Positions 48,531 to 60,835 of a stretch of 64,000 bases of DNA are shown here, piece after piece. The DNA comes from Eledone cirrhosa (lineage: Eukaryota; Mollusca; Cephalopoda; Octopoda; Eledonidae). Every line of letters begins with the position of its first letter. Positions within the stretch are counted from its first letter, which is position 1. Both the position numbers and the translations under genes were made by a program. The notes beneath the pieces were generated by a model. That model was not told the origin of the DNA. It ran no database searches and saw only the letters and a program-made list of their open reading frames with translations. The stretch is taken from positions 415,909,081-415,973,080 of the forward strand of contig OZ024741.1 of the NCBI GenBank assembly GCA_964016885.1. Direction: 5' to 3'.

Positions 48531-49214
48531 ATTAACTGGGGTCTCTGTTATATTAACTGGGGTCTCTGTTATATTAACTGGGGTATGTTATATTAACTGG
48601 GGTCTCTGTTATATTAGCTGGGTCCTCTTTTATATTAACTGGGGCCTCTATTATATTAACTGGGGTATGTTATATTAACTGGGGTCTCTGTTATATTAAC
48701 TGGGGCCTCTGTTATATTAACTGAGGTCTCTGTTATATTAACTGGGGTCTCTATTATATTAACTGGGGCCTCTATTATATTAACTGGGGTCGCTGTTATC
48801 TTAACTGGGGTCTCTGTTATATTAACTGGGGTCTCTGTTATATCAACTGGGGCCTCTATTATATTTACTGGGGCCTCTGTTATATTAACTGGGGTCTCTG
48901 TTATATTAACTGGTTTCTTTTATATTAACTGGGGCCTCTGTTATATTAACTGGGGCCTCTGTTATATTAACTGGGGCCTCTGTTATATTAACTGGGGCCT
49001 CTAATATATTAACTGAGGTCTCTGTTATATTAACTGGCGTCTGTTATTAACTGGGGCCTCTATTATATTAACTGAGGTCTCTGTTATATTAACTGGGCTC
49101 TGTTATATTAACTGGTGTCTCTGTTATATTAACTGAGGTCTGTTATCTTAACTGGGGTCTCTGTTATATTAACTGGGTTCTCTGTTATATTAACTGGAGT
49201 CTCTGTTATATTAA
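47913..49214 (+). repeat. HOR block, delta core (1,302 bp)
   Basis: Delta core: ATAATAACTGAGG, TCGCTGTTATATTAATTGGGG, ACTGGCGTCTCTG, ACTAGGG, GGGTTCATTTATATT (TTCAG elsewhere), GTCATGTTAAC, ACTGGGACC and ACTGGGCCTCTG. It then has TTAGCTGGGTCCTCTTTTATATT, TTATATCAACTGG, TTATATTTACTGG, TTTCTTTTATATT and a short tail. Confidence 0.86.
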
Positions 49215-50809
49215 ATGGCGTCTGTTATATTAACTGGGGTCTCTGTTATATTAACTGGGGTCTCTGTTATATTAACTGGGGTCTCTGTTATATTAACTGG
49301 GGCCTCTATTATATTAACTGGGGTCTCTGTTATATTAACTGGGGTCTCTGTTATATTAAATGGGGCCTCTATTATATTAACTGGGGCCACTGTTATATTA
49401 ACAGGGGTCTTGTTATATTAACTGGGGTCTCTGTTATATTAACTAGGGCCTCTATTATATTAACTGGGGCCTCTGTTATATTAACTGGGGTCGCTGTTAT
49501 ATTAACTGGGTTCAGTTATATTAACTGGGGCCTCTGTTATATTAACTGGGGTCTCTGTTATATTAACTGGGGTCTCTGTCATGTTAACTGGGTTATGTTA
49601 TATTAACTGGGGCCTCTGTTATATTAACTGGGGCCTCTATTATAGTAACTGGGGCCTCTGTTATATTAACTGGGGTCTCTGTTATATTAACGGGGGTCTC
49701 TGTTATATTAACTGGGGTCTCTATTATATTAACTGGGGTCTCTGTTATATTAACAGGGGTCTCTGTTATATTAACAGGGGTCTCTGTTATATTAACTGGG
49801 GTCTCTGTTATATTAACTGGGGTCTGTTATATTAACTGGGGTCTCTGTTATATTAACTGGGGTCTCTGTCATATTAACTGGGTTATGTTATATTAACTGG
49901 GGTCTCTGTTATATTAACTGGGGTATCGTATATTAACTGGGGTCTCTGTTATATTAACTGGGGCCTCTATTATATTAGCTGGGGCCACTGTTATGTTAAC
50001 TGGGGTCTCTGTTATAATAACTGGGTTCAGTTATATTAACTGGGGTCTCTGTTATATTAACTGAGGTCTCTGTAATATTAACTGGGGCCTCTATTATATT
50101 AACTGGGGCCTCGGTTATATTAACAGGGGTCTCTGTTATATTAACAGGGGTCTCTGTTATATTAACTGGGGTCTCTGTTATATTAACTGGGGTCTGTTAT
50201 ATTAACTGAAGTCTCTGTTATATTAACTGGGGTCTCTGTTATATTAACTGGGGTATGTTATATTAACTGAGGTCTCTGTTATATTATGTGGGGTCTGTTA
50301 TTAACTGGGGCCTCTATTATATTAACTGAGGTCTCTGTTATATTAACTGGGGTCTGTTATTAACTGGGGCCTCTATTATATTAACTGATGTCTCTGTTAT
50401 ATTAACTGGGGTCTGTTATTAACTGGGGTCTCTATTATATTAACTGGGGTCTCTGTTATATTAACTGGGGTCTCTGTTATATTAACTGGGGTCTGTTATA
50501 TTAACTGGGGTCTCTGTTATATTAACTGGTGTCTCTGTTATATTAACTGGGGTCTGTTATCTTAACTGAGGTCTCTGTTATATTAACTGGGCTCTGTTAT
50601 ATTAACTGGTGTCTCTGTTATATTAACTGAGGTCTGTTATCTTAACTGGGGTCTCTGTTATATTAACTGGGTTCTCTGTTATATTAACTGGGGTCTGTTA
50701 TTAACTGGGGCCTCTATTATATTAACTGAGGTCTCTGTTATATTAACTGGGGTCTCTGTTATATTAACTGGGGCCTCTATTATATTAACTGGGGTCGCTG
50801 TTATATTAA
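49215..50809 (+). repeat. HOR block, beta-like core (1,595 bp)
   Basis: Core without the first TCGCTG, with AAATGGGGCCTCTA, GGGGCCACTG and a contracted ACAGGGGTCTTGTTATATT at 49408. It continues with ACTAGGG, TCGCTG, TTCAG, GTCATGTTAACTGGGTTATG, TATAGTAAC, AACGGGGGTCTC near 49690, ACAGGGG, TATCGTATATT, GGGGCCTCGGTTATATT near 50112 and TTATATTATGTGGGG near 50286. Duplicated about 2.5 kb downstream. Confidence 0.86.
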
Positions 50810-51678
50810 ATGAGGTCTGTTATATTAACTGGGGTCTCTGTTATATTAACTGAGGTCTCTGTTATATTAACTGGGGTCTCTGTTATATTAACTGGGGCCT
50901 CTATTATATTAACTGGGGTCGCTGTTATATTAAATGGGGCCTCTATTATATTAACTGGGGCCTCTGTTATATTAACTGGGGTCTCTGTTATATTAACTGG
51001 GGTCTCTGTTATATTAAATAGGGCCTCTATTATATTAACTGGTGCCTCTGTTATATTAACTGGGGTCTCTGTTATATTAACTGGTGTCTCTGTCATGTTA
51101 ACTGGGTATGTTATATGAACTGGGGCCTCTGTTATATTAACTGGAGCCTCAATTATAGTAACTGGGGCCTCTGTTATATTAACTGGGGTCTCTGTTATAT
51201 TAACTGGGGTCTCTGTTATATTAACTGGGGTCTCTATTATATTAACTGGGGTCTCTGTTATATTAACAGGGGTCTCTGTTATATTAACAGGGGTCTCTGT
51301 TATATTAACTGGGGTCTCTGTTATATTAACTGGGGTCTGTTATATTAACTGGGGTCTCTGTTATATTAACTGGGGTCTCTGTTATATTAACTGGGGTATG
51401 TTATATTAACTGGGGTCTCTGTTATATTAACTGGGGTCTCTGTTATATTAACTGGGGTATCGTATATTAACTGGGGTCTCTGTTATATTAACTGGGGCCT
51501 CTATTATATTAGCTGGGGCCACTGTTATATTAACTGGGGTCTCTGTTATAATAACTGGGTTCAGTTATATTAACTGGGGTCTCTGTTATATTAACTGAGG
51601 TCTCTGTAATATTAACTGTGGCCTCTATTATATTAACTGGGGTCTCTGTTATATTAACTGGGGTCTCTGTTATATTAA
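50810..51678 (+). repeat. Short HOR block, gamma/epsilon mixed core (869 bp)
   Basis: The marker is AAATGAGGTCTG. The core has TCGCTG, AAATGGGGCC and AAATAGGGCC, then GTCATGTTAACTGGGTATGTTATATGAAC (private GAAC), GAGCCTCAATTATAG, ACAGGGG, TATCGTATATT and ATAATAACTGGGTTCAG. It is cut short at a second AAATGGCGTCTG (51679) without trimers or tail. Confidence 0.85.
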
Positions 51679-53151
51679 ATGGCGTCTGTTATATTAACTG
51701 GGGTCTCTGTTATATTAACTGGGTCTCTGTTATATTAAATGGCGTCTGTTATATTAACTGGGGTCTCTGTTATATTAACTGGGGTCTCTGTTATATTAAC
51801 TGGGGTCTCTGTTATATTAACTGGGGTCTCTGTTATATTAACTGGGGTCTCTGTTATATTAAATGGGGCCTCTATTATATTAACTGGGGCCACTGTTATA
51901 TTAACAGGGGTCTTGTTATATTAACTGGGGTCTCTGTTACATTAACTAGGGCCTCTATTATATTAACTGGGGCCTCTGTTATATTAACTGGGGTCGCTGT
52001 TATATTAACTGGGTTCAGTTATATTAACTGGGGCCTCTGTTATATTAACTGGGGTCTCTGTTATATTAACTGGGGTCTCTGTCATGTTAACTGGGTTATG
52101 TTATATTAACTGGGGCCTCTGTTATATTAACTGGGGCCTCTATTATAGTAACTGGGGCCTCTGTTATATTAACTGGGGTCTCTGTTATATTAACTGGGGT
52201 CTCTGTTATATTAACTGGGGTCTCTATTATATTAACTGGGGTCTCTGTTATATTAACAGGGGTCTCTGTTATATTAACAGGGGTCTCTGTTATATTAACT
52301 GGGGTCTCTGTTATATTAACTGGGGTCTGTTATATTAACTGGGGTCTCTGTTATATTAACTGGGGTCTCTGTCATATTAACTGGGTTATGTTATATTAAC
52401 TGGGGTCTCTGTTATATTAACTGGGGTCTCTGTTATATTAACTGGGGTATCGTATATTAACTGGGGTCTCTGTTATATTAACTGTGGCCTCTATTATATT
52501 AGCTGGGGCCACTGTTATGTTAACTGGGGTCTCTGTTATAATAACTGGGTTCAGTTATATTAACTGGGGTCTCTGTTATATTAACTGAGGTCTCTGTAAT
52601 ATTAACTGGGGCCTCTATTATATTAACTGGGGCCTCGGTTATATTAACAGGGGTCTCTGTTATATTAACAGGGGTCTCTGTTATATTAACTGGGTCTCTG
52701 TTATATTAACTGGGGTCTGTTATATTAACTGGGTTCTCTGTTATATTAACTGGGGTCTCTGTTATATTAACTGGGGTATGTTATATTAACTGAGGTCTCT
52801 GTTATATTCACTGGGGTCCGTTATTAACTGGGGCCTCTATTATATTAACTGAGGTCTCTGTTATATTAACTGGGGTCTGTTATTAACTGGGGCCTCTATT
52901 ATATTAACTGAGGTCTCTGTTATATTAAATGGGGTCTGTTATATTAACTGGTGTCTCTGTTATATTAACTGAGGTCTGTTATCTTAACTGGGGTCTCTGT
53001 TATATTAACTGGGTTCTCTGTTATATTAACTGGGGTCTGTTATTAACTGGGGCCTCTATTATATTAACTGAGGTCTCTGTTATATTAACTGGGGTCTCTG
53101 TTATATTAACTGGGGCCTCTATTATATTAACTGGGGTCGCTGTTATATTAA
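51679..53151 (+). repeat. HOR block with doubled marker A (1,473 bp)
   Basis: AAATGGCGTCTG occurs at 51679 and again at 51739, 60 bp apart. This is where a mid-HOR AAATGG marker has been joined to marker A of a 49215-type HOR. The rest repeats that HOR, including GGGGTCTTGTTATATT at 51911, TTACATTAACTAGGG and GGGGCCTCGGTTATATT. Private changes include TTATATTCACTGGGGTCCG near 52805. Confidence 0.86.
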
Positions 53152-54747
53152 ATGGGGTCTGTTATATTAACTGGGGTCTCTGTTATATTAACTGGGGTCT
53201 CTGTTATATTAACTGAGGTCTCTGTTATATTAACTGGGGTCTCTGTTATATTAACTGGGGCCTCTATTATATTAACTGGGGTCGCTGTTATATTAAATGG
53301 GGTCTCTGTTATATTAACTGGGGTCTCTGTTATATTAAATGGGGCCTCTATTATATTAACTGGGGCCTCTGTTATATTAACTGGGGTCTCTGTTATATTA
53401 ACTGGGGTCTCTGTTATATTAAATAGGGCCTCTATTATATTAACTGGGGCCTCTGTTATATTAACTGGGGTCTCTGTTATATTAACTGGGTTCAGTTATA
53501 TTAACTGGGGCCTCTGTTATATTAACTGGGGCCTCTGTTATATTAACTGGGGTCTCTGTTATATTAACTGGTGTCTCTGTCATGTTAACTGGGTATGTTA
53601 TATTAACTGGGGCCTCTGTTATATTAACTGGAGCCTCAATTATAGTAACTGGGGCCTCTGTTATATTAACTGGGGTCTCTGTTATATTAACTGGGGTCTC
53701 TGTTATATTAACTGGGGTCTCTATTATATTAACTGGGGTTTCTGTTATATTAACAGGGGTCTCTGTTATATTAACAGGGGTCTCTGTTATATTAACTGGG
53801 GTCTCTGTTATATTAACTGGGGTCTGTTATATTAACTGGGGTCTCTGTTATATTAACTGGGGTCTCTGTTATATTAACTGGGGTATGTTATATTAACTGG
53901 GGTCTCTGTTATATTAACTGGGGTCTCTGTTATATTAACTGGGGTATCGTATATTAACTGGGGTCTCTGTTATATTAACTGGGGCCTCTATTATATTAGC
54001 TGGGGCCACTGTTATATTAACTGGGGTCTCTGTTATAATAACTGGGTTCAGTTATATTAACTGGGTCTCTGTTATATTAACTGAGGTCTCTGTAATATTA
54101 ACTGTGGCCTCTATTATATTAACTGGGGTCTCTGTTATATTAACTGGGGTCTCTGTTATATTAAATGGCGTCTGTTATATTAACTGGGGTCTCTGTTATA
54201 TTAACTGAGGTCTCTGTTATATTAACTGGGGCCTCTGTTATATTAACTGGGGTCTGTTATTAACTGGGGCCTCTATTATATTAACTGAGGTCTCTGTTAT
54301 AATAACTGGGGTCTGTTATTAACTGGGGCCTCTATTATATTAACTGAGGTCTCTGTTATATTAACTGGGGTCTGTTATTAACTGGGGCCTCTATTATATT
54401 AACTGGGGTCTCTGTTATATTAACTGGGGTCTCTGTTATATTAACTGGGGTCTGTTATATTAACTGGGGTCTCTGTTATATTAAGTGGGGTCTCTTTTAT
54501 ATTAACTGGGGTCTGTTATCTTAACTGAGGTCTCTGTTATATTAACTGGGCTCTGTTATATTAACTGGGGTCTCTGTTATATTAACTGAGGTCTGTTATC
54601 TTAACTGGGGTCTCTGTTATATTAACTGGGTTCTCTGTTATATTTTACTGGGGTATGTTATTAACTGGGGCCTCTATTATATTAACTGAGGTCTCTGTTA
54701 TATTAACTGGAGTCTCTGTTATATTAACTGGGTCTCTGTTATATTAA
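53152..54747 (+). repeat. HOR block, gamma/epsilon mixed core (1,596 bp)
   Basis: The marker is AAATGGGGTCTG. The core has both TCGCTG/AAATGGGG and AAATAGGGCC, then TTCAG, ACTGGTGTCTCTGTCATG, ACTGGGTATG, GAGCCTCAATTATAG, ACAGGGG, TATCGTATATT and AAATGGCGTCTG (ATG 54165). The tail is alpha-type (AAGTGGGG, TCTTTTATATT, TTATATTTTACTGGGGTATG). Confidence 0.87.
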
Positions 54748-56462
54748 ATGGCGTCTGTTATATTAACTGGGGTCTCTGTTATATTAACTGGGGTCTCTGT
54801 TATATTAACTGGGGCCTCTGTTATATTAACTGGGGTCTCTGTTATATTAACTGGGGCCTATATTATATTAACTGGGGTCGCTGTTCTATTAATTGGGGTC
54901 ACTGTTATATTAACTGGGGTCTCTGTTATATTAAATGGGGCCTCTATTATATTAACTGGGGCCTCTGTTATATTAACTGGGGTCTCTGTTATATTAACTG
55001 GGGTCTCTGTTATATTAACTAGGGCCTCTATTATATTAACTGAGGCCTCTGTTATATTAACTGGGGTCTCTGTTATATTAACTGGGTTCAGTTATATTAA
55101 CTGGGGCCTCTGTTATATTAACTGGGGCCTCTGTTATATTAACTGGGGTCTCTGTAATATTAACTGGGGTCTCTGTCATGTTAACTGGGGTATGTTATAT
55201 TAACTGGGGGCTCTATTATAGTAACTGGGGCCTCTGTTATATTAACTGGGGTCTCTGTTATATTAACTGGGTTCAGTTATATTAACTGAGGCCTCTGTTA
55301 TATTAACTGGGGCCTCTATTATAGTAACTGGGGCCTCTGTTATATTAACTGGGGTCTCTGTTATATTAACTGGGGTCTCTGTTATATTAACTGGGGTCTC
55401 TATTATATTAACTGGGGTCTCTGTTATATTAACTGGGGTCTCTGTTATAATAACTGGGGTCTCTGTTATATTAACTGGGGTCTGTTATATTAACTGGGGT
55501 CTCTGTTATATTAACTGGGGTCTCTGTTATATTAACTGGGGTATGTTATATTAACTGGGGTCTCTGTTATATTAACTGGGGTCTCTGTTATATTAACAGG
55601 GGTATCGTATATTAACTGGGGTCTCTGTTATATTAAATGGGGCCTCTATTATATTAGCTGGGGCCTCTGTTATATTAACTGGGGTCTCTGTTATATTAAC
55701 TGGGTTCAGTTATATTAACTGCGGTCTCTGTTATATTAACTGAGGTCTCTGTAATATTAACTGGGGCCTCTATTATATTAACTGGGGTCTCTGTTATATT
55801 AACTGGGGTCTCTGTTATATTAACTGGGTCTCTGTTATATTAAATGGCATCTGTTATATTAACTGGGGTCTCTGTTATATTAACTGAGATCTCTGTTATA
55901 TTAACTGGGGCCTCTGTTATATTAACTGGGTCTGTTATTAACTGGGGCCTCTATTATATTAACTGAGGTCTCTGTTATAATAACTGGGGTCTGTTATTAA
56001 CTGGGGCCTCTATTATATTAACTGACGTCTCTGTTATATTAACTGGGGTCTGTTATTAACTGGGGCCTCTATTATATTAACTGAGGTATCTGTTATATTA
56101 ACTGGGGTCTGTTATTAACTGGGGCCTCTATTATATCAACTGGGGTCTCTGTTATATTAACTGGGGTCTCTGTTATATTAACTGGGGTCTGTTATGTTAA
56201 CTGGTGTCTCTGTTATATTAACTGGGGTCTCTGTTATATTAACTGGGGTCTGTTATCTTAACTGAGGTCTCTGTTATATTAACTGGGCTCTGTTATATTA
56301 ACTGGGGTCTCTGTTATATTAACTGAGGTCTGTTATCTTAACTGGGGTCTGTGTTATATTAACTGGGTTCTCTGTTATATTAACTGGGGTCTGTTATTAA
56401 CTGGGGCCTCTATTATATTAACTGAGGTCTCTGTTATATTAACTGGGTCTCTGTTATATTAA
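54748..56462 (+). repeat. HOR block, alpha core (1,715 bp)
   Basis: Alpha core with TCGCTGTTCTATTAATTGGGGTCACTG near 54890 as private changes, TCTGTAATATT, GTCATGTTAAC, TATAGTAAC and a second TTCAG. The second half carries AAATGGCATCTG (ATG 55844), GAGATCTCTG, ACTGACGTC, GAGGTATCTG and TTATATCAACTGG. From about 55.61 kb it matches 47.06 kb onward at exactly 8,550 bp. Confidence 0.87.
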
Positions 56463-57080
56463 ATGGCGTCTGTTATATTAACTGGGGTCTCTGTTATATT
56501 AACTGGGGTCTCTGTTATATTAACTGGGGCCTCTGTTATAATAACTGAGGTCTCTGTTATATTGACTGGGGTCTCTGTTATATTAACTGGGGCCTCTATT
56601 ATATTAACTGGGGTCGCTGTTATATTAATTGGGGTCTCTGTTATATTAACTGGGGTCTCTGTTATATTAAATGGGGCCTCTATTATATTAACTGGGGCCT
56701 CTGTTATATTAACTGGGGTCTCTGTTATATTAACTGGGGTCTCTGTTATATTAACTAGGGCCTCTATTATATTAACTGGGGCCTCTGTTATATTAACTGG
56801 GGTCTCTGTTATATTAACTGGGTTCAGTTATATTAACTGGGGCCTCTGTTATATTAACTGGGGCCTCTGTTATATTAACTGGGGCCTCTGTTATATTAAC
56901 TGGGGTCTCTGTCATGTTAACTGGGGTATGTTATATTAACTGGGACCTCTGTTATATTAACTGGGGCCTCTATTATAGTAACTGGGCCTCTGTTATATTA
57001 ACTGGGGTCTCTGTTATATTAACTGGGGTCTCTGTTATATTAACTGGGGTCTCTATTTTATTAACTGGGGTCTCTGTTAT
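55610..57080 (+). repeat. Downstream copy of 47.06-48.53 kb
   Basis: Collinear with the segment 8,550 bp upstream, as shown by TTCAG, AAATGGCATCTG and marker A. Private changes include ACTGCGGTCTCTG, GAGATCTCTG, TTATGTTAACTGGTG, GGGGTCTGTGTTATATT and TTATATTGACTGGGG. Divergence starts near 57083, where TTATATCAACTGGGG replaces a consensus monomer. Confidence 0.88.
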
Positions 57081-57832
57081 ATCAACTGGGGCCTCTATTA
57101 TATTTACTGGGGCCTCTGTTATATTAACTGGGGTCTCTGTTATATTAACTGGCTTCTTTTATATTAACTGGGGCCTCTGTTATATTAACTGGGGCCTCTG
57201 TTATATTAACTGGGGCCTCTGTTATATTAACTGGGGCCTCTATTATATTAACTGAGGTCTCTGTTATATTAACTGGCGTCTGTTATTAACTGGGGCCTCT
57301 ATTATATTAACTGAGGTCTCTGTTATATTAACTGGGGTCTGTTATTAACTGGGGCCTCTATTATATTAACTGAGTTCTCTGTTATATTAAGTGGGGTCTG
57401 TTATTAACTGGGGCCGCTATTACATTAACTGAGGTTTCTGTTATATTAACTGGGGTCTGCTATTAACTGGGGCCTCTATTATATTAACTGGGGTCTCTGT
57501 TATATTAACTGGCGTCTCTGTTATATTAACTGGGGTCTGTTATATTAACTGGGGTCTCTGTTATATTATCTGGGTTCTCTGTTATATTAACTAGGGTCTG
57601 TTATCTTAACTGAGGTCTGTGTTATATTAACTGGGGTCTGTTATATTAACTGGGGTCTCTGTTTTATTAACTGGGGTCTGTTATCTTAACTGGGTTCTCT
57701 GTTATATTAACTGGGGTCTCTGTTATACTAACTGGGGTCTGTTATTAACTGGGGCCTCTATTATATTAACTGAGGTCTCTGTTATATTAAATGGAGTCTC
57801 TGTTATATTAACTGGGGTCTCTGTTATATTAA
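56463..57832 (+). repeat. HOR block, delta core (1,370 bp)
   Basis: Delta core with TTATATTGACTGGGG (56562), ACTAGGG, TTCAG, GTCATGTTAAC, ACTGGGACC, TATAGTAACTGGGCC. After TCTCTATTTTATT it takes TTATATCAACTGG, TTATATTTACTGG and CTTCTTTTATATT monomers. Then comes a distinctive tail: GGCGTCTGTTATTAAC, ACTGAGTTCTCTG, AAGTGGGG, GGGGCCGCTATTACATT (57414), TTATATTATCTGGG, ACTAGGGTCTG and TTATACTAAC. Confidence 0.87.
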
Positions 57833-59751
57833 ATGGTGTCTCTGTTATATTAACTGGGGTCTCTGTTATATTAACTGGGGTCTCTGTTATATTAACTGGG
57901 GCCTCTGTTATATTAACTGAGGTCTCTGTTATATTAACTGGGGTCTCTGTTATATTAACTGGGGCCTCTATTTTATTAACTGGGGTCGCTGTTATATTAA
58001 CTGGGGTCTCTGTTATATTAAGTGGGGTCTCTGTTATATTAAATGGGGCCTCTGTTATATTAAATGGGGCCTCTATTATATTAACTGGGGTCTCTGTTAT
58101 ATTAACTGGGGTCTTTGTTATATTAACTAGGGCCTCTATTATATTAACTGGGGCCTCTGTTATATTAACTGGGGTCTCTGTTATATTAACTGGGTTCAGT
58201 TATATTAACTGGGGCCTCTGTTATATTAACTGGGGCCTCTGTTATATTAACTGGGGCCTCTGTTATATTAACTGGGGTCTCTGTTATATTAACTGGGTCT
58301 CTGTTATATTAACTGGGGTATGTTATATTAACAGGGGCCTCTGTTATATTAACTGGGGCCTCTATTATAGTAACTGGGGCCTCTGTTATATTAACTGGGG
58401 TCTCTGTTATATTAACTTGGGTCTCTGTTATATTAACTTGGGTCTCTATTATATTAACTGGGGTCTCTGTTATATTAACTGGGGTCTCTATTATATTATC
58501 TGGGGTCTCTGTTATATTAACTGGGGTCTCTGTTATATTAACTGGGGCCTCTGTTATATTAAGTGGGGTATGTTATGTTGACTGGGGTCTCTATTATATT
58601 AACTGGGGTCTCTATTATATTAACTGGGGCCTCTGTTATATTAACTGGGGCCTCTGTTATATTAACTGGGGTATGTTATATTAACTGGGGCCCTTATATT
58701 AACAGGGGCCTCTATTATATTAACTGGGGTCTCTGTTATATTAACTGGGGCCTCTATTATATTAACTGGGGCCTCTATTATATTAACTGGGGTCTCTGTT
58801 ATATTAACTGGGGTATGTTATATTAACTGGGGCCTCTATTATATTAACTGGGGACTCTGTTATATTAACTGGGGTCTCTGTTATATTAACTGGGGTCTCT
58901 GTTATAATAACTGGGGTCTCTATTATATTAACTGGGGTCTCTGTTATATTAACTGGGGTCTCTGTTATATTAAATGGGGTCTCTGTTATATTAACTGGTG
59001 TCTCTGTTATATTAACTGGGGCCTCTATTATATTAACTGGGGCCTCTATTATATTAACTGGGGCTTCTATTATATTAACTGGGGCCTCTATTATATTAAC
59101 TGGGGCCTCTGTTATATTAACTGGGGTCTCTGTTATATTAACTGGGGTCTCTGTTATTTTAACTGGGGTATGTTATATTAACTGGGGTCTCTGTTATATT
59201 AACTGGGGCCTCTGTTATATTAAGTGGGGTATGTTATATTAACTGGGGCCTCTGTTATATTAACTGGGGTATGTTATATTAACTGGGGTCTCTGTTATAT
59301 TAACTGGGGCCTCTGTTATATTAAGTGGGGTATGTTATATTAACTGGGGCCTCTGTTATATTAACTGGGGCCTCTGTTATATTAACTGGGGCCTCTGTTA
59401 TATTAACTGGGGCCTCTGTTATATTAACTGGGGCCTCTGTTATATTAACTGGGGTCTCTGTTATATTAACTGGGGTGTCTGTTATATTAACTGGGGTATG
59501 TTATATTAACTGGGGCCTCTGTCATATTAACTGGGGCCTCTATTATAGTAACTGGGATCTCTGTTATGTTAACTGGGGTCTCTTTTATATTAACTGGGTT
59601 CTGTTATTAACTGGGGCCTCTATTATATTAACTTAGGTATCTGTTATATTAACTGGGGTCTGCTATATTAACTAGGGTCTCTGTTATATTAACTGGGGTC
59701 TCTGTTATATTAACTGGGGCCTCTGTTATAATAACTGAGGTCTCTGTTATA
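56562..59751 (+). repeat. 3' domain repeat, copy 1 (3,190 bp)
   Basis: Measured between TTATATTGACTGGGG landmarks. Contains a delta core, TTATATCAACTGG/CTTCTTTTATATT monomers (absent in copy 2), the GGGGCCGCTATTACATT tail, an AAATGGTGTCTG core and the GGGGCCTCT-rich section. Confidence 0.87.
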
Positions 59752-60835
59752 TTGACTGGGGTCTCTGTTATATTAACTGGGGCCTCTATTATATTAACTG
59801 GGGTCGCTGTTATATTAATTGGGGTCTCTGTTATATTAACTGGGGTCTCTGTTATATTAAATGGGGCCTCTATTATATTAACTGGGGCCTCTGTTATCTT
59901 AACTGGGGTCTCTGTTATATTAACTGGGGTCTCTGTTATATTAACTAGGGCCTCTATTATATTAACTGGGGCCTCTGTTATATTAACTGGGGTCTCTGTT
60001 ATATTAACTGGGTTCAGTTATATTAACTGGGGCCTCTGTTATATTAACTGGGGCCTCTGTTATATTAACTGGGGCCTCTGTTATATTAACTGGGGTCTCT
60101 GTCATGTTAACTGGGGTATGTTATATTAACTGGGACCTCTGTTATATTAACTGGGGCCTCTATTATAGTAACTGGGCCTCTGTTATATTAACTGGGGTCT
60201 CTGTTATATTAACTGGGGTCTCTGTTATATTAACTGGGGTCTCTATTATATTAACTGAGGTCTCTGTTATATTAACTGGCGTCTGTTATTAACTGGGGCC
60301 TCTATTATATTAACTGAGGTCTCTGTTATATTAACTGGGGTCTGTTATTAACTGGGGCCTCTATTATATTAACTGAGTTCTCTGTTATATTAAGTGGGGT
60401 CTGTTATTAACTGGGGCCGCTATTACATTAACTGAGGTTTCTGTTATATTAACTGGGGTCTGTTATTAACTGGGGCCTCTATTATATTAACTGGGGTCTC
60501 TGTTATATTAACTGGCGTCTCTGTTATATTAACTGGGGTCTGTTATATTAACTGGGGTCTCTGTTATATTATCTGGGTTCTCTGTTATATTAACTAGGGT
60601 CTGTTATCTTAACTGAGGTCTGTGTTATATTAACTGGGGTCTGTTATATTAACTGGGGTCTCTGTTTTATTAACTGGGGTCTGTTATCTTAACTGGGTTC
60701 TCTGTTATATTAACTGGGGTCTCTGTTATACTAACTGGGGTCTGTTATTAACTGGGGCCTCTATTATATTAACTGAGGTCTCTGTTATATTAAATGGAGT
60801 CTCTGTTATATTAACTGGGGTCTCTGTTATATTAA
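57833..60835 (+). repeat. Long HOR block of the 3' domain (3,003 bp)
   Basis: The marker is AAATGGTGTCTG. The core has TCTATTTTATT, TCGCTG, TTAAGTGGGG, two AAATGGGGCC and TCTTTG. It then has a long stretch rich in GGGGCCTCTG and GGGGCCTCTA monomers with repeated GGGGTATG, TTATGTTGACTGG near 58573, GGGGCCCTTATATTAACAGG near 58690 and five consecutive GGGGCCTCTG monomers near 59.35-59.45 kb. Near 59.67 kb a delta core begins without marker A, and the distinctive tail with GGGGCCGCTATTACATT recurs at 60417. Confidence 0.86.

Larger units (their letters stand above)
49200..54250 (+). repeat. Tandem duplication, unit about 2.5 kb
   Basis: Marker A is at 49215/51739 (offset 2,524), GGGGTCTTGTTATATT at 49408/51911 (2,503) and GTCATG at 51094/53581 (2,487). 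The drifting offset reflects single-monomer gains and losses. Rare variants such as GGGGCCTCGGTTATATT and GAGCCTCAATTATAG occur in both copies. Confidence 0.86.
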
